DNA of 64,000 nucleotides, taken from NCBI RefSeq assembly GCF_040869035.1, contig NZ_CP162100.1, positions 186,001 to 250,000 of the forward strand, written 5' to 3'. Under the pieces are notes generated by a model that was not told the DNA's origin, made no database searches, and saw only the letters and a list, made by a program, of their open reading frames with translations. Made by a program: the position numbers and the translations under genes. This DNA is from Vibrio sp. NTOU-M3. Its GTDB lineage: Bacteria; Pseudomonadota; Gammaproteobacteria; Enterobacterales; Vibrionaceae. Below are positions 50,117 to 58,893 of the stretch, piece by piece. The number at the start of each line of letters is the position of its first letter. The stretch's first letter is position 1.

Positions 50117-52252
50117 ATGAATATTTTCGCTATCTTGAACCACATGGGTGTGTTCTTTAAAGAAGAGCCAGTTCGTCAGTTACATGCAGCACTTGAGAAA
50201 GCTGGTTATGACGTGGTTTACCCGGTTGATGATAAAGATCTGATCAAGATGATTGAGATGAATCCACGCATTTGTGGTGTGCTATTTGACTGGGATAAAT
50301 ACTCGTTAGAGCTGTGTGAGCGTATCAGCACCATTAATGAAAAATTGCCGGTGCATGCTTTTGCGAATGAGCAATCCACGCTGGACATTTCATTGACGGA
50401 TCTACGCTTAAATGTGAACTTCTTTGAGTACGCACTTGGTATGGCTGATGATATTGCTATCAAGATCAACCAAGCGACAGAGGCATACAAAGATGCCATC
50501 ATGCCTCCATTTACTAAAGCGTTGTTCAAATATGTTGAAGAAGGTAAATACACCTTCTGTACACCAGGGCATATGGGAGGCACCGCTTTTCAGAAGAGCC
50601 CAGCAGGTAGCATCTTCTATGATTTCTACGGCCCGAACACCTTCAAAGCGGATGTGTCTATTTCAATGCCTGAATTAGGTTCGTTGCTTGATCACTCTGG
50701 CCCGCATAAGCAAGCGGAAGAGTACATTGCACACACGTTTAATGCAGATAGCTCTTACATTGTGACCAATGGTACTTCGACTTCAAATAAAATTGTCGGC
50801 ATGTTCTCTGCACCTGCAGGCAGTACTGTGCTAATTGACCGTAACTGTCATAAATCACTGACTCACCTGATGATGATGAGCGATGTGACGCCAATTTACT
50901 TCCGTCCAACACGTAACGCCTACGGCATTTTAGGTGGCATTCCACAAAGTGAATTTAGTCGTGAAGTAATTGCCGACAAAGTCGCAACAACACCGGGTGC
51001 AACGGCGCCAAGCTACGCTGTGGTGACGAACTCGACTTACGATGGTTTGCTCTACAATACGCAATACATCAAAGAGTCACTCGATTGTAAGCATATTCAT
51101 TTTGATAGTGCTTGGGTGCCTTACACTAACTTCAACAAAATCTATGAAGGCAAGTGTGGTATGAGTGGTGATGCGATGCCGGGTAAAGTGTTTTACGAAA
51201 CCCAGTCAACCCACAAACTGTTGGCCGCGTTCTCACAAGCTTCAATGATCCATATTAAAGGTGATTTTGATAAAGAGTCATTCAATGAAGCCTTTATGAT
51301 GCATACCTCTACTTCTCCTCAGTACGGTATTGTGGCATCAACAGAAACGGCAGCAGCAATGATGCGTGGTAATACTGGTCGTAAGTTGATGCAAGATTCC
51401 ATTGATCGAGCAATTCGTTTCCGTAAAGAGATCAAACGCCTGCAAGGTGAAAGTGACGGTTGGTTCTTTGATGTCTGGCAGCCTGAGAACATCGATACGA
51501 CAGAATGTTGGAAACTGGATCCAAATGATAACTGGCATGGTTTCAAGAACATGGATGACGATCACATGTACCTTGACCCAATCAAAATCACTTTGCTAAC
51601 GCCGGGGATGAGTAAAGATGGTGAGTTGGAAACATCAGGTATTCCTGCATCACTGGTAGCGAAGTACCTTGATGAGCGCGGTATTGTGGTAGAGAAAACG
51701 GGCCCTTACAACCTGTTGTTCTTATTCTCAATTGGTATTGATAAATCAAAAGCAATGCAGTTGTTACGTGGTTTGACAGAGTTTAAACGTGGTTACGATT
51801 TGAACTTAACGATTCGCAACATGCTGCCGTCACTGTACCAAGAAGATCCACACTTCTATGAAGGTATGCGCATTCAAGAGTTGGCTCAGGGAATTCATGA
51901 TCTGACGAAGAAATACCAACTGCCAGAACTGATGTACAAAGCGTTTGATGTGCTTCCTGAAATGAAAGTGACACCTCACGCAGCGTGGCAGCAAGAGTTG
52001 CGTGGTAATACGGAAGAGATCCAGCTTAATGACATGGTTGGCCGCGTTAGCGCGAATATGATCTTGCCATATCCTCCAGGCGTGCCTTTGGTTCTACCTG
52101 GTGAGATGGTTACCGACAGCTCGCGCCCAGTACTCGATTTCTTGCAAATGTTGTGTGATATCGGCGCGCACTACCCAGGTTTTGAAACCGATATTCATGG
52201 TCTCTACCGCCAGAAGGATGGCAGCTACACCGTAAAAGTACTGAAAGACTAA
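50117..52252 (+). CDS. cadA: Inducible lysine decarboxylase CadA
   Basis: CadA decarboxylates lysine to cadaverine, raising cytoplasmic pH in acid. The 711-residue PLP enzyme has an N-terminal wing domain (about 1-130; starts MNIFAILNHMGVFFKEEP), a PLP core with Lys367 in TQSTHKLLAAFSQ as the cofactor lysine, and a C-terminal domain ending VKVLKD. It aligns with E. coli CadA (715) without gaps of note. ATG 50117, with GGAGATG upstream, is preferred to an in-frame start at 50081 that would lie inside the preceding hairpin. Confidence 0.98.
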   Translation: MNIFAILNHMGVFFKEEPVRQLHAALEKAGYDVVYPVDDKDLIKMIEMNPRICGVLFDWDKYSLELCERISTINEKLPVHAFANEQSTLDISLTDLRLNVNFFEYALGMADDIAIKINQATEAYKDAIMPPFTKALFKYVEEGKYTFCTPGHMGGTAFQKSPAGSIFYDFYGPNTFKADVSISMPELGSLLDHSGPHKQAEEYIAHTFNADSSYIVTNGTSTSNKIVGMFSAPAGSTVLIDRNCHKSLTHLMMMSDVTPIYFRPTRNAYGILGGIPQSEFSREVIADKVATTPGATAPSYAVVTNSTYDGLLYNTQYIKESLDCKHIHFDSAWVPYTNFNKIYEGKCGMSGDAMPGKVFYETQSTHKLLAAFSQASMIHIKGDFDKESFNEAFMMHTSTSPQYGIVASTETAAAMMRGNTGRKLMQDSIDRAIRFRKEIKRLQGESDGWFFDVWQPENIDTTECWKLDPNDNWHGFKNMDDDHMYLDPIKITLLTPGMSKDGELETSGIPASLVAKYLDERGIVVEKTGPYNLLFLFSIGIDKSKAMQLLRGLTEFKRGYDLNLTIRNMLPSLYQEDPHFYEGMRIQELAQGIHDLTKKYQLPELMYKAFDVLPEMKVTPHAAWQQELRGNTEEIQLNDMVGRVSANMILPYPPGVPLVLPGEMVTDSSRPVLDFLQMLCDIGAHYPGFETDIHGLYRQKDGSYTVKVLKD

Positions 52253-53013
52253 ATCTCCCCTAGATAGCTTCATCGGGAGTGCTGGTTATGCTCCACATGC
52301 TGGTACGAAGCTATCGCCCTACATGACAGGACTACCCCAATAATCTGTCGTAAAGAGAAGGAGAGGGAACTCCGACTCTTTTATCTATATTTGAATCATG
52401 AATTGAATCTCAGGCTTTTTATTTAAACCTGTCGGAATTTTCTGGTTGCTTTTTCCTACATAATTAAACTTTCTAATAATAAATATATATTCTCACGTTA
52501 TTATTTATTGTTAGTATTATTTATTTTGATATTTTTGTAATTCTACCAATGTTAAAGTTGTGATGATGCTTCCTTAAGATAAATTATGTTTGGATGCTTT
52601 AAAATATAATCTTGAAACTACAATTATATAAACAATATCTCATTCCATAACTAATGAAATGGTTTGGGTGTTTTTCGTTTGATTCACTCGTTAGATACTT
52701 TAATGTTCATATCTTTTTGATTTTTAAAATTATTTATTTTTGACTCAAAACTAACTCATCTCTCTTTCTCATTTCTGCCTCTCCAGTCTTATGTTTGAGT
52801 TGCATATGCAATTAATCTCCTCGTTAATTTCAAAAGTGATAATTTAAAAATAGCAATATTTTAAGTTATCAATTTATCTATAAATCGATTTCTTTCTTAC
52901 AAAAGTTTTATCAGTGCGATGTATTTGTTTCACTAATATGTGTCACTGATTTTTATTATTAATTTATGCGTGTGACAGATTACGCAAATACTGTGTGGCG
53001 GTAGCGTACCTAA
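52253..53013. other. Long AT-rich region between cadA and the capsule locus
   Basis: These 761 bases hold no credible gene. Just after cadA lies an inverted repeat GATAGCTTC/GAAGCTATC (52263-52271, 52307-52315) enclosing GGAG/CTCC. From about 52380 the sequence becomes strongly AT-rich, as often seen in silenced capsule promoters. TGTCAC/GTGACA arms (52941-52946, 52972-52977) precede the ops element at 52997. The capsule promoter must be here but no single -35/-10 pair stands out. Confidence 0.6.
52997..53007 (+). promoter_or_regulatory. ops / JUMPstart core element of the capsule operon
   Basis: GGCGGTAG at 52997-53004, continuing as CGT, is identical to the ops core that recruits RfaH to a paused RNA polymerase in long surface-polysaccharide operons. 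It lies in the 5' leader, nine bases ahead of the first capsule ATG. The motif is read directly; RfaH dependence is inferred from known systems. Confidence 0.88.
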
Positions 53014-53412
53014 ATGAAAAGATTATTTAAAAAATACGGAGCCCTTATTGGCGTCGTGTCAGTCATAGCATTGTCAGGTTGTTCTTCACAGCCAAGAGAA
53101 GTGACCGCAGAGACACCACTGGTACAACCTTCTTTAACCGTTCCGGGGAAGTTGATCAGTGAGAAATATTGGGATGCACTAAGCCAACCTTCTACGGTTC
53201 AGTTAACGCACAATTCGTATCAGATTGAAACGTCACCGTTGTACATCTCTGCTTTGGGTAATTATTGCCGAAACGTCAAGATCACTTCTGAAACCATGAC
53301 AACAACACGTGTTGCCTGTTCGGCACCACGAACTCATTCCGAGCCAAACAAGCGCCGTCCTTGGTATCTGGTGAATAACGTTATTAATGAAAAAGCATCG
53401 ATAGAGCTTTAA
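53014..53412 (+). CDS. Small lipoprotein at the head of the capsule operon
   Basis: A 132-residue protein with a signal peptide and lipobox (ALSGC, Cys at about position 23), so probably a lipoprotein. The mature part is small, with two further cysteines (CRNVKI and VACSAPR) that could form a disulfide. I do not recognise a characterised family. As first gene of an export-type capsule operon, directly after the ops element and 21 bases before the KpsD-like gene, it may help assemble the outer-membrane exporter. That is inferred from position only. Confidence 0.8.
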   Translation: MKRLFKKYGALIGVVSVIALSGCSSQPREVTAETPLVQPSLTVPGKLISEKYWDALSQPSTVQLTHNSYQIETSPLYISALGNYCRNVKITSETMTTTRVACSAPRTHSEPNKRRPWYLVNNVINEKASIEL

Positions 53413-53433
53413 TTATCGATGAGAGAGCAGGTT

Positions 53434-55164
53434 ATGACTCGAAAGTTACTTCTTCCATGTTCGTTGCTGTTTAGTTTGTCCGGACATGCCTTTGCCAACA
53501 ATCACGATATTTCTTCTCTGCAATTGAATCCGGATTCAGCGACGACCTTGTCTGCGATGCAGCATTCAAAAGTGCCTCAGGTTGAACAGACGGAGCAATA
53601 TAAAAAGTCAGCACGTCAGGGGCTATTGTTACCAGGAGAAACGGATGTCAGAAATCTCTTGCCGAGCAGTGAAGATGCCTCCTTGCCACCGCCGTACGGT
53701 GCCAACTTGTTTGCTGGTGGTTATGAGAGTGAAAGAACAGATGGATTACACGATAACTACCTGATTGCCGCGGGCGATAAGATCAATATCTGGCTTTGGG
53801 GCGCGGTGAACTATTCCAATGTGGCAACAGTTGATAATCAAGGCAATATCTTTATTCCTGACATCGGTCCTATCTCTGTTAAAGGCGTACGAGCGAGCCG
53901 AGTCAATGACTACGTCAGTGAGAAGGTGCGTCAGGTCTATGTGCACAACGTGAATGTTTACGTCAATCTGATGACGTCAACGCCCATCAGTGTGTTCCTC
54001 TCTGGTCCCGTGATCCGTCCTGGGCAATATGCCGGTATGGCATCTGACAGCGTACTCTACTTCTTAAAACGTGCTGGTGGGATTGACCCAGAGCGTGGCA
54101 GCTATCGTGAAATCGATGTCTTACGTAATCAGCAAGTGATTGCAACCATCGACTTGTATGAGTTTATCCACAGTGGCCATATGCCATCGATCAGTTTTAA
54201 AGATGGCGATGTTTTGTTGGTCAAACCGCAGAAATCAGCAGTGACCGTATCAGGCGCCGTGCGTAACCCATTCCGTTTTGAAATGAAGGATGCGAAGACA
54301 CTTGGCGATCAATTAATGGCGTATGCACGACCATTAGCGAAAGTGAGCCACGTAGCAGTGATGGGCAATCGTGCGAGTGGGCCATTTTCTCAGTACATGC
54401 CTTATGCGGAGTTTAAGCAATTTGATCTCCAAGATGGTGATAAGGTCATCTTTAACGACGATCTTCATGCACAGGTGATGGATATTCAAGTGTCAGGTAG
54501 TTACCTTGGCCCTTCGTATTTTGCAGTAAATAAGAGTACACGTCTGCATGAACTGTTAGAGCATATCCCTGTCGATCCGAAGCTGGCAGATTTCAAATCG
54601 ATTTATATCTTGCGCAAGAGTGTGGCTGAAAAGCAAAAAGAGATGCTGGAAGAGTCACTGAATCGTTTGGAAAGAAGTGTATTTACCGCTCCAGCCTCAT
54701 CAGATGGTGAAGCCGCTATTCGAGCGAAAGAGGCAGAAATGGTGCTGCAGTTTACCGAGCGCGCACGCAAAGTTCAGCCGCTGGGTAAAGTGATCGTGTC
54801 AGACCGAGCGAACACCGCCAACATATTGTTGGAGCAGGGCGATAAAATCATCATTCCGTATAAAACGGATTTAGTACAAGTGAACGGTGAAGTCTTGATG
54901 CCGCAAGCTGTGGTGTATAACCCGGATGCGACCATTGATGATTACGTCGCTTGGGCCGGTGGCTTTACCGATCGCGCGGAAGACAGCCGCATTGCCATTG
55001 TTCGTGCTAATGGACTGGTTGAATTTGGTCATGGTGCGAAGATCCAAAAAGGCGATCAGATCTTAGTGTTACCAAAAGTCGACACCAAGATCATGCAAGC
55101 GGTGAAAGACATCACCCAAATCATGTACCAAATCGCCGTTGCTGCGAATGTGGCGGTGAACTAA
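53434..55164 (+). CDS. kpsD: Capsule polysaccharide export protein, KpsD/Wza-like
   Basis: This is the periplasmic/outer-membrane polysaccharide export component that, with KpsE, carries capsule from the ABC transporter to the surface. ATG 53434 (AGAGAGCAGG upstream) gives a clean signal peptide ending GHAFA; ATG 53419 is an alternative. The 576-residue protein has a poly-export domain (about 107-180; IAAGDKINIWLWG) and SLBB-like domains after it (ISVFLSGPVIRPGQY; AVTVSGAVRNPFRF; LVQVNGEVLMPQAV). There is no obvious lipobox, as in E. coli KpsD. Symbol given by family resemblance. Confidence 0.88.
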   Translation: MTRKLLLPCSLLFSLSGHAFANNHDISSLQLNPDSATTLSAMQHSKVPQVEQTEQYKKSARQGLLLPGETDVRNLLPSSEDASLPPPYGANLFAGGYESERTDGLHDNYLIAAGDKINIWLWGAVNYSNVATVDNQGNIFIPDIGPISVKGVRASRVNDYVSEKVRQVYVHNVNVYVNLMTSTPISVFLSGPVIRPGQYAGMASDSVLYFLKRAGGIDPERGSYREIDVLRNQQVIATIDLYEFIHSGHMPSISFKDGDVLLVKPQKSAVTVSGAVRNPFRFEMKDAKTLGDQLMAYARPLAKVSHVAVMGNRASGPFSQYMPYAEFKQFDLQDGDKVIFNDDLHAQVMDIQVSGSYLGPSYFAVNKSTRLHELLEHIPVDPKLADFKSIYILRKSVAEKQKEMLEESLNRLERSVFTAPASSDGEAAIRAKEAEMVLQFTERARKVQPLGKVIVSDRANTANILLEQGDKIIIPYKTDLVQVNGEVLMPQAVVYNPDATIDDYVAWAGGFTDRAEDSRIAIVRANGLVEFGHGAKIQKGDQILVLPKVDTKIMQAVKDITQIMYQIAVAANVAVN

Positions 55165-55167
55165 CAC

Positions 55168-56475
55168 ATGCACAAGACGTTCACGGTACTCTCGCTTGAC
55201 CCGATGTATTCGTTACTTCACGAACACATGGCGGAGCTATTAGCGAAAGAAAAGTATGCCGTGACGTCTTGCATGTCGAAATGGATCTATTTGCCAACTT
55301 TTCAATGCTCACTGGTATCTAAGCTAGTTCTAGCCCAGCAAGATGTGAATATTCACTCTGAACTGCGTAAGAAGATCAATTCAACGCATAGTTATTACCA
55401 TGCTTATGTTGGTAAAAAATTACAGCGTCCCTTGAATGATGACGAGCTTGACTATATGGCGCGTTATTACCTTGGGTTGAAAGATTTTATCGTCGAGCGT
55501 GGAATTAATTTGTTGCTAATCCACAACGATACCTTGTGGTACCACGCCATTGCGATTTTGTTGTGTAAAGAACTGAATATCCAGTATTTGGTGACCGAGC
55601 TTGGCCTGATCCGTCCTCACACCACGGTGATTGACAATCGTGGTGCCAATGTCAATGCAAGCTTGTTCTATCGTCGTGATAAAACCATTCAAGTAAAAAC
55701 CAGTAAACCCATTGGTACATCACTGACTCAGCACGATGGCATATTCTCGATGCTGTATTTTTCAGTCTTTTTGCTGGCTTTTTCTTTTGAACGTGTTCTG
55801 TTTGCCAAAGGAATTGCTCGTTACCTTCACAACGATTATGGCTTAGGTAAATACGCTAAAAAACTAACAAGTAAAATACATCGAGCGACTAGACGCTCAT
55901 TAGATGTGACGCACCAAGGTGATGCTTTATTACTGTTGCAGTTGGAAAATGATTCTCAAATTTTAGTTCATAGTGACATCACCAGTAACCAACAGCTGAT
56001 TGTGGATGTGGAAGCTCAGGTGAAAAAGTTGGGTATGCGACTGGCGATCAAGCGCCATCCTTTGGATGAAACTCGTTACACACTTAGCAAAGAGAGCTAC
56101 TGGGTCGATGGCAAACTATCTCAACTGATTGAGCCTTCTAAGTTTGTCATTACGGTGAATTCCAGTGCTGCAACCAGTGTGATTAAAACCCATGTCCCTC
56201 TGTTCTTGTTAGGTGAATCCATCTATGCCCAACAATGCGTTGCCAAAAAAATCGATTTATCTCACCTCTCTGAAGAGGTGAAGTTAATGTCCGCAGAAAC
56301 AGACACCGCGAATCGTCAACACTTTATTGCCTTCTTAAAGCACCATTACTTAGTTTCTGGGGCTGGATTTTCTTTTGACCAACATGTGTTACAGGAAAGA
56401 CTGGATGCGCTCTTGCATCCACCTGTTGTCTCTCAAGACGTTAGTTCGCACGACAATAAGGCTTTACCGCTATGA
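55168..56475 (+). CDS. kpsS: KpsS-like capsule beta-Kdo transferase
   Basis: A 435-residue protein of the Capsule_synth (KpsS/LipB) type. KpsS adds the first beta-Kdo residue to lyso-phosphatidylglycerol, starting the linker on which group 2 capsules are built. Recognisable are LLIHNDTLWYHAIAI, LGLIRPHTTVIDNRGANVN, the IKRHPLD motif near 290 and VNSSAATSVIKTHVPLFLLG near 325-345, the GT-B acceptor/donor region. It lies three bases after kpsD and overlaps kpsF by four. Sequence resemblance to E. coli KpsS is in motifs rather than overall, so the exact linkage is inferred. KpsC, its partner, starts at the right end. Confidence 0.78.
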   Translation: MHKTFTVLSLDPMYSLLHEHMAELLAKEKYAVTSCMSKWIYLPTFQCSLVSKLVLAQQDVNIHSELRKKINSTHSYYHAYVGKKLQRPLNDDELDYMARYYLGLKDFIVERGINLLLIHNDTLWYHAIAILLCKELNIQYLVTELGLIRPHTTVIDNRGANVNASLFYRRDKTIQVKTSKPIGTSLTQHDGIFSMLYFSVFLLAFSFERVLFAKGIARYLHNDYGLGKYAKKLTSKIHRATRRSLDVTHQGDALLLLQLENDSQILVHSDITSNQQLIVDVEAQVKKLGMRLAIKRHPLDETRYTLSKESYWVDGKLSQLIEPSKFVITVNSSAATSVIKTHVPLFLLGESIYAQQCVAKKIDLSHLSEEVKLMSAETDTANRQHFIAFLKHHYLVSGAGFSFDQHVLQERLDALLHPPVVSQDVSSHDNKALPL

Positions 56476-57461
56476 ATACCTTAGACATTCAGAAGTATTA
56501 CACCCAAACGGAAGGAGACATCTCACCGATAGACTCCATCATTACAACATTTACTCACCAGTCTCAGGCGTTGGCTAAGATGGCCAAAGAAGCGGATATC
56601 GAACAATATCAACGGGCGATTGGTTACATGCTCAAATGCAAAGGACATGTGATTGTATGTGGCATGGGAAAATCTGGTCACGTGGGTAAGAAAATCTCAG
56701 CAACGTTAGCGTCGACGGGAACACCGAGTTTCTTTTTGCATCCAAGCGAAGCGTTTCATGGTGATCTCGGTATGATCACTCGTGATGATGTACTGATCTT
56801 AATTTCCAACAGCGGTGAAACGGATGAAGTTTTGAAGCTTATCCCGTCCCTCAAGTCGTTCGGCAATAAGGTCATTTCCATTACTGGGGATGAAACCTCG
56901 ACGTTGAGTCTAAACTCCGATGCTTCGCTAATTTTAGTGAGTGCGAAAGAGTCTTGCCCAAATAACCTTGCTCCAACCACATCGACCACGCTGACCATTG
57001 CATTAGGCGATGCGTTAGCAGTGGCACTGATGCAAGTGCGTAAATTTGAACCGAATGATTTTGCCCGTTTCCACCCGGGAGGTTCTTTAGGGCGTCGTCT
57101 GTTAACCAAAGTCGAAAACGTGATGGTGAAAAAGAACCTTCCGTTAGTTGATGTGGAAACACCGATGACCGATGTCGTTCTGCGTATGAATGAAGGGCGT
57201 CAAGGTGTGGCGATTGTCACCGAAAATGACCATTTGGTTGGTATTATCACCGATGGTGACTTGCGTCGTACCTTAACTAATATGGCGATGTTTAGTGAGA
57301 TTAAAGCCAAAGATGTAATGACATTCCGTCCTAAATCTTGTTATCAGTCTGACATGTTATCTGATGCGGAGCAGAAGATGCGCCGTTACGCGATTTCGAC
57401 ACTCGTGGTGTTGAACGATGAAGACAAAGTTGTTGGTTTAATCCGTTTCTTTAATACCTGA
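56472..57461 (+). CDS. kpsF: Arabinose-5-phosphate isomerase KpsF
   Basis: KpsF converts ribulose-5-phosphate to arabinose-5-phosphate, the precursor of Kdo; capsule loci often carry a dedicated copy. The 329 residues have an SIS domain (about 40-180; GMGKSGHVGKKISATLASTG and SNSGETDEVL) and two CBS domains (about 205-329; ITDGDLRRTL). It overlaps the KpsS-like gene by ATGA and kpsM by one base. Its presence strongly supports a Kdo-linked capsule. Confidence 0.95.
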   Translation: MNTLDIQKYYTQTEGDISPIDSIITTFTHQSQALAKMAKEADIEQYQRAIGYMLKCKGHVIVCGMGKSGHVGKKISATLASTGTPSFFLHPSEAFHGDLGMITRDDVLILISNSGETDEVLKLIPSLKSFGNKVISITGDETSTLSLNSDASLILVSAKESCPNNLAPTTSTTLTIALGDALAVALMQVRKFEPNDFARFHPGGSLGRRLLTKVENVMVKKNLPLVDVETPMTDVVLRMNEGRQGVAIVTENDHLVGIITDGDLRRTLTNMAMFSEIKAKDVMTFRPKSCYQSDMLSDAEQKMRRYAISTLVVLNDEDKVVGLIRFFNT

Positions 57462-58243
57462 TGAGTGAAGTACGTCAAGCCCTGCGAGTTCAGGGACGAG
57501 TGTTGTATGCCCTGATCCTACGCGAAGCACTCGGAAAATATGGCAAGAGTAAGATTGGTTACTTGTGGGCGCTGTTAGAGCCAGTACTTCAGGTGCTGAT
57601 TTTAATTGCTATCTTTGCGGGTTTAGGACGTCAGTCTCCAGTCGGTGGTGACTTGGCCGTTTTTTTTACTACAGGCATTATTCCCTGGTTGCTTTACAGT
57701 AATTTAGCCAACCGAGTATCGGGAGCATTGGGCGCTAATCAGGCTTTGCTTGCCTATCCTCATGTAACCCCTTTTGATGTGTTGATTGGTCGAGCTTTGC
57801 TTGAAGCAGTCACTATGCTCGTGGTCTTTGCCATCATCATCATTACATTACAAGTCACAGGTCGCGCACTGGCCATTTATGACTTATTTAATGTGTTGGT
57901 TGGGTTACTGCTTTTGACATTGTTCAGCACTGGAATCGGTCTTATGAATTCGGCTATCCGTATTTATTTCGATAGCTGGGATAAGATTTTCAATGCGATT
58001 AACCGACCATTGTACTTTTTATCCGGCATATTTTTTACAGCGGCAAGCTTGCCTCATCAGGCGCGTGAGTGGTTGCAGTGGAACCCGATTTTTCAATATG
58101 TGGAATGGATTAGAGCGGGTTTCTTCTCCACGTATCAAAACACCTATATTTGGCATGAGTACGCAATAAGTTGTGCTTTTGCTGTGTTTGCCGTAGGGCT
58201 TGCCCTCACTCAACAAACCAAACATGTTGCACGAAATCTATGA
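57461..58243 (+). CDS. kpsM: Capsule ABC transporter permease KpsM
   Basis: KpsM is the membrane subunit of the ABC exporter that moves finished capsule chains out of the cytoplasm. The 260 residues show six hydrophobic segments and the ABC-2 pattern (early REALGKYGKSKIGYLWALLEP, later FLSGIFFTAASLP). The start shares one base with the kpsF stop (TGATG) and the end overlaps kpsT by ATGA. KpsMT-type exporters define ABC-dependent capsules as opposed to Wzy-dependent ones. Confidence 0.96.
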   Translation: MSEVRQALRVQGRVLYALILREALGKYGKSKIGYLWALLEPVLQVLILIAIFAGLGRQSPVGGDLAVFFTTGIIPWLLYSNLANRVSGALGANQALLAYPHVTPFDVLIGRALLEAVTMLVVFAIIIITLQVTGRALAIYDLFNVLVGLLLLTLFSTGIGLMNSAIRIYFDSWDKIFNAINRPLYFLSGIFFTAASLPHQAREWLQWNPIFQYVEWIRAGFFSTYQNTYIWHEYAISCAFAVFAVGLALTQQTKHVARNL

Positions 58244-58893
58244 TCGAACTGATTGATGTTTCTAAAGCTTATAAAACCCCGACGGGGAAAAAGCATGTAC
58301 TGAAGCCTTGTAATGTGACTTTTCCAAAAGGACGTAACATCGGTCTGCTTGGAATTAACGGGGCGGGTAAGTCTACGCTATTACGCCTGATCGCAGGTTC
58401 AGAGTCTCCCACTTCTGGGCACATTAAACGTAACGTGAAAATGTCTTGGCCATTGGGTTTTGCTGGGGGCTTCAACGGCACCATGACTGGTGCGGAAAAC
58501 CTGCGTTTTGTCTGTCGCATTTATGGCTGTGATGTGAAACAGGTGACTGAGTTCGTCAAAGAGTTTTCAGAGTTGGGGGAGTATCTTGATATGCCTTTTC
58601 GCAGCTACAGCTCGGGGATGAAAGCGCGCTTGGCGTTTGGTTTGTCGATGGCGATCGATTTTGAATGCTACCTAGTAGATGAAATCACTGGGGTTGGCGA
58701 TCGCCGCTTTCAGGACAAATGTCGTGATGCGTTCAAGGAGCGCAGTGAGAAGTCCAGTTTGATCATGGTCTCTCATAGCATGCCCACACTTAAAGATCAC
58801 TGCGATATGGGGGCTGTCCTATCGGATGGTGAACTGAAATTCTACGAAGATATCGATCAAGCGATTGAAACTTACATGACTCTCTCGAAATGA
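58240..58893 (+). CDS. kpsT: Capsule ABC transporter ATP-binding protein KpsT
   Basis: KpsT is the ATPase of the capsule exporter. ATG 58240 gives 217 residues starting MIELIDVSKAY, with Walker A GINGAGKST near 39-47, signature YSSGMKARLAFG, Walker B YLVDEITGVGD and the switch histidine in MVSHSM. Upstream in-frame starts lie inside kpsM and add no homologous sequence. It overlaps kpsM and kpsE by ATGA on each side. Confidence 0.97.
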   Translation: MIELIDVSKAYKTPTGKKHVLKPCNVTFPKGRNIGLLGINGAGKSTLLRLIAGSESPTSGHIKRNVKMSWPLGFAGGFNGTMTGAENLRFVCRIYGCDVKQVTEFVKEFSELGEYLDMPFRSYSSGMKARLAFGLSMAIDFECYLVDEITGVGDRRFQDKCRDAFKERSEKSSLIMVSHSMPTLKDHCDMGAVLSDGELKFYEDIDQAIETYMTLSK

